A DNA stretch of 19,691 nt from an uncultured Bacteroidales bacterium (GCA_900554345.1 USHH01000011.1:1-19691); one strand, 5' to 3'; counted from the first letter of the stretch, positions 1 to 8,928 are shown. Notes: generated by a model not told the origin, from the letters alone. Made by a program: numbers and translations.

Positions 1-108
1 TGTGAATCTGACCTATGGAACAGAGTTACCTGAAAAAATGTCATGTACTGTAGCCGGAGGCATGTCCCTACAAAGCACGAATTAAGTCAGCTGCATAGAG
101 AAATATGC

Positions 109-143
109 AAAAAGGGAGGGCTGCCTTCGCAGGCAGCCCTCCC
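109..143 (-). terminator. Rho-independent terminator of the leftward giant-protein unit
   Basis: A perfect 13-bp stem (114-126 pairing with 131-143, GGGAGGGCTGCCT type) closes a 4-base loop. On the minus strand it is followed at once by a run of five T (complement of 109-113). It lies about 30 bases past the stop codon of the leftward 1540-residue gene. On the plus strand only a weak GGGGTTT follows, so it should act mainly on leftward transcription. Bases 1-108 beyond it hold no gene I can support. Confidence 0.88.
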
Positions 144-175
144 GGGGTTTATATTAGTTTACTTATGCTGATGTG

Positions 176-3100
176 TCAACGGAGCTGGAGCTTGCGGCTC
201 AGGACGCCGTTAGGGGTGTCGATCACGAGCATGTAGACGCCATTCTCCAGACCGGAGAGGTCGTGGGAGCCGAAGCTACCCTCCTCGAGCATCATTCTGC
301 CGTCGACAGTATAGAGCGATACGGAAGCGTAATCGCCGGAGACGGTCAGTGTCCTGCCATCGAGGATATAGTTGACGTCGGTTGCCTCGACTGTATTGAC
401 ACCAGAGCTTGTCACCTCGATGTCGAGGGTGGCGAGCGGCGAGTAGCCGGAAGTGTAGACGGAGCGGACACCCACGGTGTGGCGGCCGATCGCCATATCA
501 CGGAGCTGCCAGGTAGTCTCGGAGGTCTCCCCTATCTTCACGCCATCGAGATAAACCTCGTAGGCACCCTCGGCCCTCGGCATACGCTTCGGAGCATAAT
601 AAGGATTGTCGAAGAGAGAGGCGTGACCGAGGCGGACATTGTCAATCATCAGGATACGCTTCTCGTCGGATGTGCAGTGGATGGCCACATACTTGGCCGA
701 AGAGGGTATATCATAGCAGAGTTCATTCCACCATGCATCAACAGTTCGGTTCTCCTCAACCCAGATGAAGTCAACGGGCTCACAGCCGGTATCGGAATAG
801 CCAACCTGGATTGTCTCCGGATTCATGCCGTCGAGACTCATTGCATAGAAGCTGAATCTGACGGGCTCGGTGAAGAACAGACGCGGAGAGATGAACCAGT
901 CGTCGTTGGCCGATCCGTATGCGGCGAAGTCGGTAAGCATCTTCTGTCCCTCGTAAGGATAGATGCCCATCACGTCGCAGGCGGGATCCGTGGTGTAGGG
1001 ATTGAACACAATGAAAGCCATGGGCTCGAATATACCGGGCCACTCATAGCCTACGAAACCGCCGGTCTCGCAGCCGTCGCCATCGATATACTGCCAACCA
1101 TATTTGCCCGGGGAGTTGATCTCGAAGTCGGGATGCTCCTCGAAGCCGTCCTCGATCATGTCGGGGAAGTTCCATACAAGGAGCTGTTCGGAATCATATT
1201 CACCTTCGGCCACAGCCTGGAGGTTCTGCGGAGCCTGACGGTCTTCGGGGAGGTTGAGTGTGAGTGCATATTCATTTTCGGAAGAGAGGTCGAGCTCCTG
1301 CTGAATCAGGCCGAACCCTTCCTTGCCCACGGAAAGTATATAATTGCCTTTCCAGACCGGAGACACCTCGAGGATGCCGGAGGCATCGAAAGCGCCAGTG
1401 TAGTTGAACTGACCGTCAACGTTGGCGAGGTTATAATATGCGCCCTCTGTCTCGTTCACGGGAGTATCGGTGATAACTGTGAGCTTGAGAATGGTCTCCA
1501 TATTCCTGCCTATGCTGTCGGCATAGCATATGGCGGACTCCTCGCCTCCGGCATAGACGGCCTTCACGCCATAGCGGTAGACACCCTGGGGAAGGGCATT
1601 CCATTCCTGATCGGCATATTCCCTATCCTTGAGGCCGGAAGCGATCTGCGACCATTCTGTCTGCTCGGGATCAAGGGTGTTGACGCCACGGTAGACGTTG
1701 TAACGGATACGGTCTTCGACGGCCTTCCTGGGACCATTGTCAACATTCGACACATAGTCATCGGGGAACGTGTAGAGCTGCGGAGCGGCGATATCGGAAG
1801 ACTTTGGAGCTTTTGCGGGCACCCATACGGGCTGACCATCGCCTCCGTAAGGAGCGGCCACGCTGCGGAAGGCGAAGTTGGCCTTGAAGTCAGTGTTGTC
1901 GAGATATGCCCACTGGCCGGAAGTGTAGTCTGAGCAATAGCAGTTGACACCAGGCACAAAGTCCTCGCCGTTGTCGATAGATAGACTGACGAAGCCGCTG
2001 TAGGCCACGCCCATCATATAGCCGTTGGGGCAATCGACAGGAGTCGGTAGAGTGAACTCCGACCATGTATCGTCGGTCATCGGCACATAGGTGTTGCTGT
2101 AGAGCACACGGTCGGTAGGATTGCCTTCCGCGTCAAGGTCGATGATGTAGACGTAGACACTGTAATGATTGGTGACGGATACCGTAGAGGCTATGTGGAA
2201 CGAGCAACCATACACCACAGATGGAGTGCGGTTGACATGGCCGAAGATGGATTTGCTGTTGCCGGATTCCATACCGAGCGAGCGCTCGAGAATACCGTTG
2301 TCATACCTTACTTCCCGGGGATCGCCGAGGGGAGCCATCCATCTCACGGTCGAGACTTCGTTGGTCTGCGAGACAACTACCTTATGGGGAGCCTTGAGGT
2401 TGTCGGCGAGGGTAATGTCGCCGAAGTCCATGTCGGCGTCAAGATCGAAGGTAGAGCTGTAGCTCATGAGGTTGTCGCGCTCCACCACAAGGCTGTAGCC
2501 TGTGTGGGCGAACACTGCGGGAATCTCAAAGCTGCCGTCGGCGTCGGTAGTCGTGGTATATGCGTTGTAGCCGCCAAGCGATACTTTGGCATCAGCTACG
2601 GCATCGCCCACGGCGTCGATGACACGACCCTTCACGGAATATTCGGGAAGAGCGGTGAGTGAATAATCGGCATTGCCTGTCTCGAGCTCCCTGATCTCGA
2701 TTGTGGATTTCATATCCTCAAAGCCGAGAGCGGAGATGATGATGTCGTAGGTGCCGGCGGGGAGATACTCAAGTATGTACTCGCCGTTGGCGTCGGAAAC
2801 AGAGCTGTAGAGGCCGTCGACGGTAGCCACGGAAGCACCAGCTACGGGCTGTCCATTGCTTGTCAGCACACCCTTCATGCAGCCGTCATGGTCTTCCTCG
2901 ATGCGGATATTGCCGACGGTAAGGCCAAAGGCAGGCTCTACAGAGCGATGAACGAAGCCGAAGTTGTAGTCGCCGTCCTTATCCACTACGGGGAGGGATG
3001 CGCGGAAAGTCCTGACGCGGTCGCTGCGGAACTCATACTGCGTCACGCTGTCCTGCGCCATGGGAGTGGGCTCCGGACCGAAGCTGACAGCAAGAATCTC

Positions 3101-4798
3101 AGTCACATTCTTGTTGCCCGGGAGGGCATCAAACGTCACCTTATAATGCTGACCTTCCTTCATGGTCACCTTCGGAGAGATAAGATAGTCATGGGCCGGC
3201 ATCTGATAGAAATAGCTGTATGTAGACTGGGCACCCGTCATAGGCCAGCCGGTATAAGTCCATCTGTTCTCGTCGCCATTGCCGTCGATTACTTCCCATG
3301 TGTCGAATTCCTCCTGAGTGGCGAATCCGAATGTGTGGGGGACACTGACGGCAGGGCCGCAGACAACACGGTCGGACACCACCTCCACCGACTCGCCGCC
3401 GATGTTCTTCGCCTTCACGCGATAGGAATAGCGGGCGAGATCGGTGATGGTATTGTCGATAAACTCCGACTCGCGGCAGTCGGTGGCCACCGTCACGCCG
3501 TCGGAGCGGGTAATCTCGAACACAAGCGAAGAGAGGTCAAGATAAGCGTCAAACTTTCCATGGTCGGGAGCCGTCCATGTCAGCTTCGCCCCGTATCCCT
3601 CGGGAGCAAGGATGAGGTCGCTCACAGGCATCGGGATGCCCTGGCCTACGAAGATGGTCTTCACGTATCGGTCGCCCTGACCGGCCTCGTTGTGGCAGAC
3701 CACCTTATATGAATAGAGGTCGCTGTCAGCCACATCATCGTGATATGTCATGGCCTCACCCACCGCGGGGGAATCGAACGTCTTTATGAGCTCGTCGTCG
3801 CGGTAGACCTCCACCTTTGTGATTGACTCGAGCGTACCGCCTCGGCCATATGTCCTGGTGGGATTGGTCCAGCTTAAAGTGATTCCGAGTGCACCTTCAG
3901 GATCGGGAATCACCTCATAGTCGGAGACCTTGGCGGGAGCTCCGGCGGAAGCGACGGTGAAGGGGATATGGAAATCGCCCATCAGACGGTCGTCGCCGAA
4001 GATGCCCACCTGCTCCGTGGTTGCGTTCTTGATATTGATCCTGCGCACCTCTTCATAGAGGTTGACCCATGTATAGACATGCCAGTATAGCTCGTTTGTA
4101 TCGTTGTCGAAAGCGAGCGAAGTAGAATACATAATAGCCTTCTCAGGGTTGAAATCGAGATCACCCACGAGCGTACACTCGCCGCTGACCTTGTTGACCT
4201 TGTAAAGCCGGCCCCAGTAGGAGACGCCATACATCTCGCCGTCGTAGTTGACGGCTATGGCTTTCAGAGAGTCTTCGCTGTCATATTCCTCGTTTTTAAG
4301 GAGACCTGTGAACGACAGCAGCTTGGTGACATTTCCGGTCTCAAGGTCGACGCTCACGAGGTCTCCTCCACCCATCAGGCCGGAGAGTGCGTAGACGGTC
4401 TGCGTCTGATAGTCGTAGGTGGGAGACGAAAAACAGATGCCCTGTCTCTGTCCGCCATAACTCTTGACGAGGCTGACGGAACCATCCTCGGTGTCATAGA
4501 CATAGAGCGCATCGGAGTCATAGCCATAGACCTGCTGCACATATTCAAACCAGTAGTATTTACCGTCCACCATCACACCGGCACCAAGTGAGTTGCCGCT
4601 GGATATAGGATGAACCATAGTAAAGGTCTCTGGAGATGACAGGTCATAATTGACTATACCTATCTCGGGCGACTGGTTGTTGAGCTGCCCGGTCAAAAGC
4701 GACCAGACAGTCTTGGACTCCGCATGCACGCCAAAGGCAGCCGACGAAGCGATGCACAGGGCTGACGCGAGGGTAGTCCATTTTTTAGTTCTGTTCAT
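176..4798 (-). CDS. Giant secreted multidomain protein (propeller-like, Fn3, choice-of-anchor J, carboxypeptidase-regulatory-like, T9SS-type tail)
   Basis: This is a 1540-residue exported protein of unknown function, probably surface-displayed. It starts with a clear signal peptide (MNRTKK, hydrophobic stretch, cleavage near VHA-ES). Approximate domains are: 30-285 beta-propeller-like repeats (YVYDTEDG, LVSVDLETGNV, RLYKVN); 292-385 and 392-480 Fn3; 486-640 choice-of-anchor J/jelly-roll; 641-715 and 718-795 two carboxypeptidase-regulatory-like folds (GQPVAGASV, DAVADAKV, each followed by a D-x-x-G turn); 800-1090 an Fn3 interrupted by a jelly-roll; 1190-1460 a second interrupted Fn3 containing a choice-of-anchor J (DDWFISP); 1466-1540 a T9SS type A-like sorting domain (VSLYTVDGR, LENGVYMLVI, RKLQLR). 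It lies 31 bp downstream of the Omp28-like gene, so the two probably form an operon. The first about 650 residues match the layout of the rightward giant protein at 11753-15085, including IPMPVSDL against IPMAPKSV before the second Fn3. No catalytic motif is visible. Adhesin or glycan-binding roles are possible but unproven. Confidence 0.9.
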   Translation of the reverse strand: MNRTKKWTTLASALCIASSAAFGVHAESKTVWSLLTGQLNNQSPEIGIVNYDLSSPETFTMVHPISSGNSLGAGVMVDGKYYWFEYVQQVYGYDSDALYVYDTEDGSVSLVKSYGGQRQGICFSSPTYDYQTQTVYALSGLMGGGDLVSVDLETGNVTKLLSFTGLLKNEEYDSEDSLKAIAVNYDGEMYGVSYWGRLYKVNKVSGECTLVGDLDFNPEKAIMYSTSLAFDNDTNELYWHVYTWVNLYEEVRRINIKNATTEQVGIFGDDRLMGDFHIPFTVASAGAPAKVSDYEVIPDPEGALGITLSWTNPTRTYGRGGTLESITKVEVYRDDELIKTFDSPAVGEAMTYHDDVADSDLYSYKVVCHNEAGQGDRYVKTIFVGQGIPMPVSDLILAPEGYGAKLTWTAPDHGKFDAYLDLSSLVFEITRSDGVTVATDCRESEFIDNTITDLARYSYRVKAKNIGGESVEVVSDRVVCGPAVSVPHTFGFATQEEFDTWEVIDGNGDENRWTYTGWPMTGAQSTYSYFYQMPAHDYLISPKVTMKEGQHYKVTFDALPGNKNVTEILAVSFGPEPTPMAQDSVTQYEFRSDRVRTFRASLPVVDKDGDYNFGFVHRSVEPAFGLTVGNIRIEEDHDGCMKGVLTSNGQPVAGASVATVDGLYSSVSDANGEYILEYLPAGTYDIIISALGFEDMKSTIEIRELETGNADYSLTALPEYSVKGRVIDAVGDAVADAKVSLGGYNAYTTTTDADGSFEIPAVFAHTGYSLVVERDNLMSYSSTFDLDADMDFGDITLADNLKAPHKVVVSQTNEVSTVRWMAPLGDPREVRYDNGILERSLGMESGNSKSIFGHVNRTPSVVYGCSFHIASTVSVTNHYSVYVYIIDLDAEGNPTDRVLYSNTYVPMTDDTWSEFTLPTPVDCPNGYMMGVAYSGFVSLSIDNGEDFVPGVNCYCSDYTSGQWAYLDNTDFKANFAFRSVAAPYGGDGQPVWVPAKAPKSSDIAAPQLYTFPDDYVSNVDNGPRKAVEDRIRYNVYRGVNTLDPEQTEWSQIASGLKDREYADQEWNALPQGVYRYGVKAVYAGGEESAICYADSIGRNMETILKLTVITDTPVNETEGAYYNLANVDGQFNYTGAFDASGILEVSPVWKGNYILSVGKEGFGLIQQELDLSSENEYALTLNLPEDRQAPQNLQAVAEGEYDSEQLLVWNFPDMIEDGFEEHPDFEINSPGKYGWQYIDGDGCETGGFVGYEWPGIFEPMAFIVFNPYTTDPACDVMGIYPYEGQKMLTDFAAYGSANDDWFISPRLFFTEPVRFSFYAMSLDGMNPETIQVGYSDTGCEPVDFIWVEENRTVDAWWNELCYDIPSSAKYVAIHCTSDEKRILMIDNVRLGHASLFDNPYYAPKRMPRAEGAYEVYLDGVKIGETSETTWQLRDMAIGRHTVGVRSVYTSGYSPLATLDIEVTSSGVNTVEATDVNYILDGRTLTVSGDYASVSLYTVDGRMMLEEGSFGSHDLSGLENGVYMLVIDTPNGVLSRKLQLR

Positions 4799-4829
4799 AT
4801 AGTTGGGAGTTGGTTAGTTTGTTAGTTGA

Positions 4830-6743
4830 TCAGAGGATTGTCTTGATGCTCTTGCGGGAGCCGTCGGCGGCCACAGCCAGGATGATGTGGGGACCGCGAA
4901 GGCCGTTGATGTCAAGCTGTGCCGTATCGGCATTGCCATCATAGGAAGCCACGCATCTGCCGTCGGCGGAGAATACCTTCAGCATGACTATCGAAGAAGC
5001 GGAAGCAGCCACGATGCGGCCATCTCTTGCCGAGATGGAGATACCGCAGGCATCTGCCTGCACGGTATCCACACCATCGGGATCGAAGAAGTCACGGAGT
5101 GAAAACTTCTCGGCATTGACGATCTCACCGTTCTTGGAATTGATGAGGAGCACAGCCAGCTCCGTGTTGGCATCCACCCGTATCGTCTCGGGCATCGCTA
5201 TGGTCTCCTCGTGGATGACTTCCTCACCCTCCCTGATCTGGGCGGGAACGCTTCCCTCGATACCCTCGAAGCCGTCGGAGATATACCGGGCCACGTCCTG
5301 ATACCACATATCCGCGCCGGGAATAGTGCCGGGAAGGTCTTCGAAGCCACCCATCTCGCCCATGCCGCCTCCGGCGTAATAGTTGTTCTGCTCCCAGCCG
5401 TTATATTTCAGGGGATTTCCCTGCTCATCATAGGCCACGTCATCGCAATGCACATCGTTCTCGATTATTACATAGCAGAGTCGAAGATTGGCCTCCTCGA
5501 TGTCGCGTGCGCTGAAGAGGGATGCATGAGCCTTGAGGGTCCTTGACCCCGCATCTACCTCAGCGGTGAGTCCGAGGCCGATGTAATGGTCACGCTGCAT
5601 CACCTGGTTGTAATAATAATAGAGATTGCCGGGGTCACCTGTATTGGTGAGCTGACGGTTGACTGCGCAGTGCGGATAGCCGCCCATGTTGAACTTGTCG
5701 AAGAGCCAGTCGGTATATTCCGGGAAAGCCATGGGGTCTTCCCATCCCTCGATGCCGTTGTGGACAGCGATTCCGAGGAACGAATCGGCATATTCATCGT
5801 TCATGGCCTCCATGTTGGCTATGCCTCTGACGCAGTAGCCACACCAGGTGCCGGTGACCTCCTCGGCCACTACCCTGCGGGCGTAGGCGGAGACCTTGCC
5901 TTCTGTTGACGAAGTCTCGCCGTTGGCCTCTACAGAGAGCACATAGGAGAGGGTCTCGTTTTTAGCGATGCTGACCTCACCATCGAAGGAGAAGGAGTTT
6001 GTGCCCCCGGCCTTAACCTTCTTGTCGATGGTTTCCGTGTATATCTCGCCGTCGCCGAAACGGTAGCTGACGGTAAAACCGTCGATGTCGGAGACGGATG
6101 TATTGCTGACATGGCCTGAAACAGTGATGACGCCGGCCTTCTCCACGACTCTCGGAATCATGGAAGTCACTTCCAGACATGCGGGCACACCGACCATGAT
6201 GTCGTCGATCCAGAGTGTCGAGCAGTCCTTGGTGTCGTTGACGAATGCGATGTATACCGTCTTGCCGATGAAGTCGGCGAGACTCACCTCATGGTCGGTC
6301 CAGGCAGCCTTCTCGGAAGCTATCGAGAAAACGGGAGCCGAGCGGTCGAAATCATCGGGAGTGTCGCCCTTTTCCGAGATATACACGGAGTAGCCGTCGC
6401 GGTAGTCGCGGTCGCCGGCCTTAGCCTTCCATCTCAAGACGGCCTGAGGGGAGGAGACTGTGGCAGCCGGGAGCACCATCCAGTCGTCGGACGTGCCGGG
6501 GACGCGATACCAGGAAGTGCTGACCGCCGCCATGTTGCCGTCTTTATCGGCAGCCACGATCCAGGGGATGTCGATGTCAAAGCCAAGGTTCTTCATGTCG
6601 ACCGATGGCTCGCATCTGTCGAGGTCGTATAGCCCGACCCCCTCGGGGAAACCGTTGCTGAAGTCGCAACTGAAATTGGTCTGCTGTGCCAATGCCGGCA
6701 GGAAGGCCGCGGCTGCAAGCGAAAATAGTAGATTATGTCTCAT
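4830..6743 (-). CDS. Omp28-like secreted protein with choice-of-anchor J domain and thioredoxin-type WCGYC motif
   Basis: A 637-residue envelope protein. I chose the start at 6743 (MRHNLLFSLAAAAFLPALA) because it begins a clean signal peptide; an in-frame codon at 6779 would put 12 extra residues ahead of it. Residues 20-185 form a choice-of-anchor J/jelly-roll domain (SDDWMVLPA, then STLWIDDIMVG). Residues 190-285 are an Ig/CARDB-like strand-rich domain. Residues 290-560 match the Omp28-related family with a thioredoxin-like centre: C301-G-Y-C304 after W300, and a candidate cis-proline P357 in GGYPHC, with a third cysteine, C359, beside it. Residues 565-637 look like a T9SS-type sorting tail (LKVFSADGRCV, ending RKSIKTIL). 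Family knowledge places Omp28 proteins in the outer membrane or on the surface. A thiol-disulfide role is inferred from the WCxxC and not shown. It is the first gene of a pair with the giant protein 31 bp downstream. Confidence 0.88.
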   Translation of the reverse strand: MRHNLLFSLAAAAFLPALAQQTNFSCDFSNGFPEGVGLYDLDRCEPSVDMKNLGFDIDIPWIVAADKDGNMAAVSTSWYRVPGTSDDWMVLPAATVSSPQAVLRWKAKAGDRDYRDGYSVYISEKGDTPDDFDRSAPVFSIASEKAAWTDHEVSLADFIGKTVYIAFVNDTKDCSTLWIDDIMVGVPACLEVTSMIPRVVEKAGVITVSGHVSNTSVSDIDGFTVSYRFGDGEIYTETIDKKVKAGGTNSFSFDGEVSIAKNETLSYVLSVEANGETSSTEGKVSAYARRVVAEEVTGTWCGYCVRGIANMEAMNDEYADSFLGIAVHNGIEGWEDPMAFPEYTDWLFDKFNMGGYPHCAVNRQLTNTGDPGNLYYYYNQVMQRDHYIGLGLTAEVDAGSRTLKAHASLFSARDIEEANLRLCYVIIENDVHCDDVAYDEQGNPLKYNGWEQNNYYAGGGMGEMGGFEDLPGTIPGADMWYQDVARYISDGFEGIEGSVPAQIREGEEVIHEETIAMPETIRVDANTELAVLLINSKNGEIVNAEKFSLRDFFDPDGVDTVQADACGISISARDGRIVAASASSIVMLKVFSADGRCVASYDGNADTAQLDINGLRGPHIILAVAADGSRKSIKTIL

Positions 6744-6776
6744 ATAATAATGAATGGGGTTTAAGAATTCCGACGG

Positions 6777-6784
6777 CAAATTAA
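6777..6784 (-). promoter_or_regulatory. Possible -7 element for the leftward Omp28-like gene
   Basis: On the minus strand, bases 6784 to 6777 read TTAATTTG, one mismatch from the Bacteroidota TAnnTTTG -7 element. It would place the transcription start around 6770, with a leader of about 25-30 bases before the ATG at 6743. A CAAA block (TTTG on the minus strand) begins at 6808, but its 23-base spacing is longer than usual. Only a weak candidate. Confidence 0.3.
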
Positions 6785-6869
6785 ATAAATCAAGATGGAA
6801 AAATAATCAAAAAAAGACTTGAAAATCAAGCCTGTTAGATTTTGTCTATATATCTATAACAAAGAATCG

Positions 6870-6934
6870 AGAGTGAAGAGTGACGAGTGAAGGGTGAAGG
6901 GCTTGACTCTTCACTCTTGACTCTTCACTCTTTT
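6870..6934. repeat. GAGTGAAGAGT-type intergenic inverted and tandem repeat, possible hairpin terminator
   Basis: The left arm (6870-6902) is built from GAGTGAAGAGT-like units. The right arm (about 6903-6932) contains two head-to-tail copies of a 14-base unit, TTGACTCTTCACTC. The arms are near reverse complements: the outer 12 bases (AGAGTGAAGAGT) pair perfectly, and the inner part pairs with a few mismatches and a G-U. It begins about five bases past the stop codon of the leftward LuxR-type regulator (6940) and lies about 125 bases upstream of the Omp28-like start. It could fold as a long hairpin terminating the regulator transcript, but no strong T-run follows on that strand. It could equally be one copy of a dispersed genomic repeat. 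Confidence 0.7.
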
Positions 6935-6939
6935 ACAGA

Positions 6940-8721
6940 TCAGATGGAGCGGATGTAGTCGTCGAGCGAATCCTCTTTTGTGAGTCCGAGCTTCTTGCGG
7001 ATACGGTATCGGTTGGTGTTGACGCTCGCCGGAGAGACGGAGAGCATTGAGGCGATATCCTTTGCCCGCATGCCGATGCGGAGATAGGCGCAGAGGCGGA
7101 GGTCGTTCTCTGTGAGCTCCTCGGATGCGGCCTTAAGCTTTGTGAAGAAATTAGGATGTACGGAGTCGAAATGCACCTTGAAGCGCGACCACTCGTCATC
7201 ACCCCTCAGGCTGTCGCTTATCATGGAGTTGACCTGCCGCACGTATTCATCCGGAATCCGACGGTCGTCCGAATATTGTCTTGTCAGCTCCCCTATCTGC
7301 TGAAGTACATCGTTCTTGTTTGACAGGAGGAGTACCGAGGAGCTGATCTCGCAATCCTTCTGCTTGATGTCGCGTTCGAAATTCTCCAGATTGAGGCGCT
7401 TGATAATCATCTCCTGCTCAAGATTGGAGCGTAGCTCGCGGTTCTCGATCTTTCGGAGCTTACTCCTCTGGAGAATGTAAATCACCACACCGCCGGCAGC
7501 GAGGAGCACGACCACAAGGGCAAGCAGAATGATGAAAAAGCGGCTTTTGGCGTTTCTGGCATCCTGCTCCATCTGCGCGATCTGCGTTTTCTGACGGTTG
7601 ATGGCCTCTCGGGCGCGGGCCTTTGGAATCTCGCCGGCCCGGAGAGTGGCTATGTCGCGCTCGGTGGCATTGAGATGCTTTTTCAGATAAAGGAAGGCGA
7701 GGGTGCTGTTGCCCTTTGCCTCGTAGGCGGCCGAAAGAAGCTTATAGAGGTCTGTCTCCCAGTATTCGTTTCTGAAGCGTTCACTGTTTCCCTCCGCTTT
7801 CTTGAGAAGCGCAAGTGAAGCATCCACCTCCCCCTTGATGAGCATGGTCTGCGCCTCCTTAAGGTCGAGGACAATCTTAAGCAGGAAATTGTCGGGCAGC
7901 ATCTCGGCAATCATCTTCTTGCCGGCTGAAATATATCGCAGCGCGCTGTCGGGAAGATTCATTGAGTTGAAAATGGTGGCCATCTTATCATAGGCCTGCA
8001 CCGTCATGCCCGGATCATCCGCACCCTCGGCAATAGATTTCCTGAAAAGGCGAAGCTGAGCCTTCTCATCCTTGGCGAATGTCGCCTCGAAATAGTGGAT
8101 GCGGTTGGAAGGATATCCGGCTTTGCGGTAATTGGAGTCGGCAAGACGTATCTCCTCTATAGCGAGGTCTGGCTCGCTGATGTTGAAATAGTTGAGGCCC
8201 ATCAGCAGGTGTGCGTTTCCGAGGAAGTAATCGTCGCCGTATTTCTCAAAAACGGGAATGGCTTCCTGAAGTAGCTGATAGGTGACGAAATAGTTACCTA
8301 TCCGGTCATGGTTTCCTGCAAGCTGATACGTGAGGCAGGCGCGGTCGTAGTCATATTCTGCGGGGAGCGCAGACCGCAGCCTCTCGAGAGTGGTTATGCA
8401 ACTGTCAGGAGTGGCATTGATCTGGTTGGCCCGTATCCTCCATAAGTCGGCTCTTGCGCGGAGCACCGGGTTGCCGCTGCGCAATGCGAGCCGCGAAAGC
8501 CTCGCGATGTTCTCATCGTTTCTCGATGCCGGGGCGCGGTTGAACTCGTTGGCAAGCACCTCGTGGGCGATGGAGTCGAACACGGCATCCACCGGAGTAA
8601 ACAGATAAGGAGTCGACTTTGGCGTGGCAGCATGGGAAGCGACCGGCATAATGAGCGAGATGATCGCGACAACCGCAACCAGCAGGGATTCAATATATGA
8701 TGTAAGACCGTTTTGTGGCAT
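6940..8721 (-). CDS. Transmembrane TPR regulator with C-terminal LuxR-like HTH
   Basis: A 593-residue one-component membrane regulator. The N-terminus (MPQNGLTSYIESLLVAVVA) carries a signal sequence with likely cleavage near SHA-AT. Residues 110-350 are helical repeats of TPR type (LGNAHLLMGLNYFNI, DKMATIFNSMNLPDSALRYI, LYKLLSAAYEAKGNSTLAFL). One transmembrane helix lies at about 394-416 (FFIILLALVVVLLAAGGVV), flanked by a charged coiled coil (about 370-470). Residues 534-585 form a LuxR/GerE-like HTH (LRIGMRAKDIASMLSVSPAS, then RIRKKLGL). The expected topology is a periplasmic TPR sensor, one membrane pass and a cytoplasmic DNA-binding domain. No kinase or receiver domain is present, so signalling should be direct. 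It lies upstream of the leftward Omp28/giant pair and is its likely regulator. An ATG start at 8721 fits the signal peptide. Confidence 0.87.
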   Translation of the reverse strand: MPQNGLTSYIESLLVAVVAIISLIMPVASHAATPKSTPYLFTPVDAVFDSIAHEVLANEFNRAPASRNDENIARLSRLALRSGNPVLRARADLWRIRANQINATPDSCITTLERLRSALPAEYDYDRACLTYQLAGNHDRIGNYFVTYQLLQEAIPVFEKYGDDYFLGNAHLLMGLNYFNISEPDLAIEEIRLADSNYRKAGYPSNRIHYFEATFAKDEKAQLRLFRKSIAEGADDPGMTVQAYDKMATIFNSMNLPDSALRYISAGKKMIAEMLPDNFLLKIVLDLKEAQTMLIKGEVDASLALLKKAEGNSERFRNEYWETDLYKLLSAAYEAKGNSTLAFLYLKKHLNATERDIATLRAGEIPKARAREAINRQKTQIAQMEQDARNAKSRFFIILLALVVVLLAAGGVVIYILQRSKLRKIENRELRSNLEQEMIIKRLNLENFERDIKQKDCEISSSVLLLSNKNDVLQQIGELTRQYSDDRRIPDEYVRQVNSMISDSLRGDDEWSRFKVHFDSVHPNFFTKLKAASEELTENDLRLCAYLRIGMRAKDIASMLSVSPASVNTNRYRIRKKLGLTKEDSLDDYIRSI

Positions 8722-8928
8722 TTTCGTGTGTCAGGATTATTCAGCCCGTGTTTTATTGCGTAAAATTATAAGAATTTATTCAATAAACCAAATTTATTTT
8801 AAGCCTTTATGGCTGTTTTTGGAGCATAATACGTTTTTTAACGCCAGATTGTCCACAACAGCATAATATAACGGCGTTCCATTCTTTATATATATGCTCA
8901 AGACACGGACCCGGAAAAAGCATCACAC
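8722..8928. promoter_or_regulatory. Divergent control region between the LuxR-type and AraC-type regulators
   Basis: A 207-bp AT-rich gap separates two divergently transcribed regulator genes, so both promoters should lie here. On the minus strand a TAAATTTG -7 match sits at 8796-8789. On the plus strand the best -7 candidate for the AraC gene is TATATATG at 8889-8896 (one mismatch, no good -33). A spaced inverted repeat, AACGCC (8840-8845) and GGCGTT (8873-8878), and two GCATAAT copies (8824 and 8861) could be operator half-sites, but they are short enough to be chance. Confidence 0.5.
8789..8796 (-). promoter_or_regulatory. -7 promoter element for the LuxR-type TPR regulator
   Basis: Minus-strand TAAATTTG is an exact match to the Bacteroidota TAnnTTTG -7 element. 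It lies about 68 bases upstream of the ATG at 8721, giving an expected leader near 60 bases. No good TTTG -33 box is found at the 19-21 base spacing, which might mean it needs an activator; the adjacent AraC protein is a candidate. Confidence 0.5.

Noticed and set aside
1..108. Possible 3' end of a neighbouring gene (plus frame open from 2 to 85; short minus frames)
   Set aside because: Fewer than 30 codons are visible and no motif or family resemblance can be judged.
173..1933. 586-codon open frame on the plus strand opposite the leftward giant gene
   Set aside because: It is antisense to a gene with a signal peptide and recognisable domains; the translation is low-complexity with no family features. 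Long antisense frames are expected at this GC content.
176..4798. Calling the giant protein a carboxypeptidase or a propeller enzyme
   Set aside because: Only regulatory-like beta-sandwich repeats are present, with no metallocarboxypeptidase zinc motif and no recognisable active site in the propeller-like head.
6744..6779. Twelve-residue extension of the leftward Omp28-like protein
   Set aside because: It would put polar residues ahead of a clean signal peptide and overlap the candidate -7 element.
8840..8878. AACGCC / GGCGTT spaced inverted repeat as an operator
   Set aside because: Six-base arms with a 27-base gap are expected by chance; kept only as a note in the divergent region.
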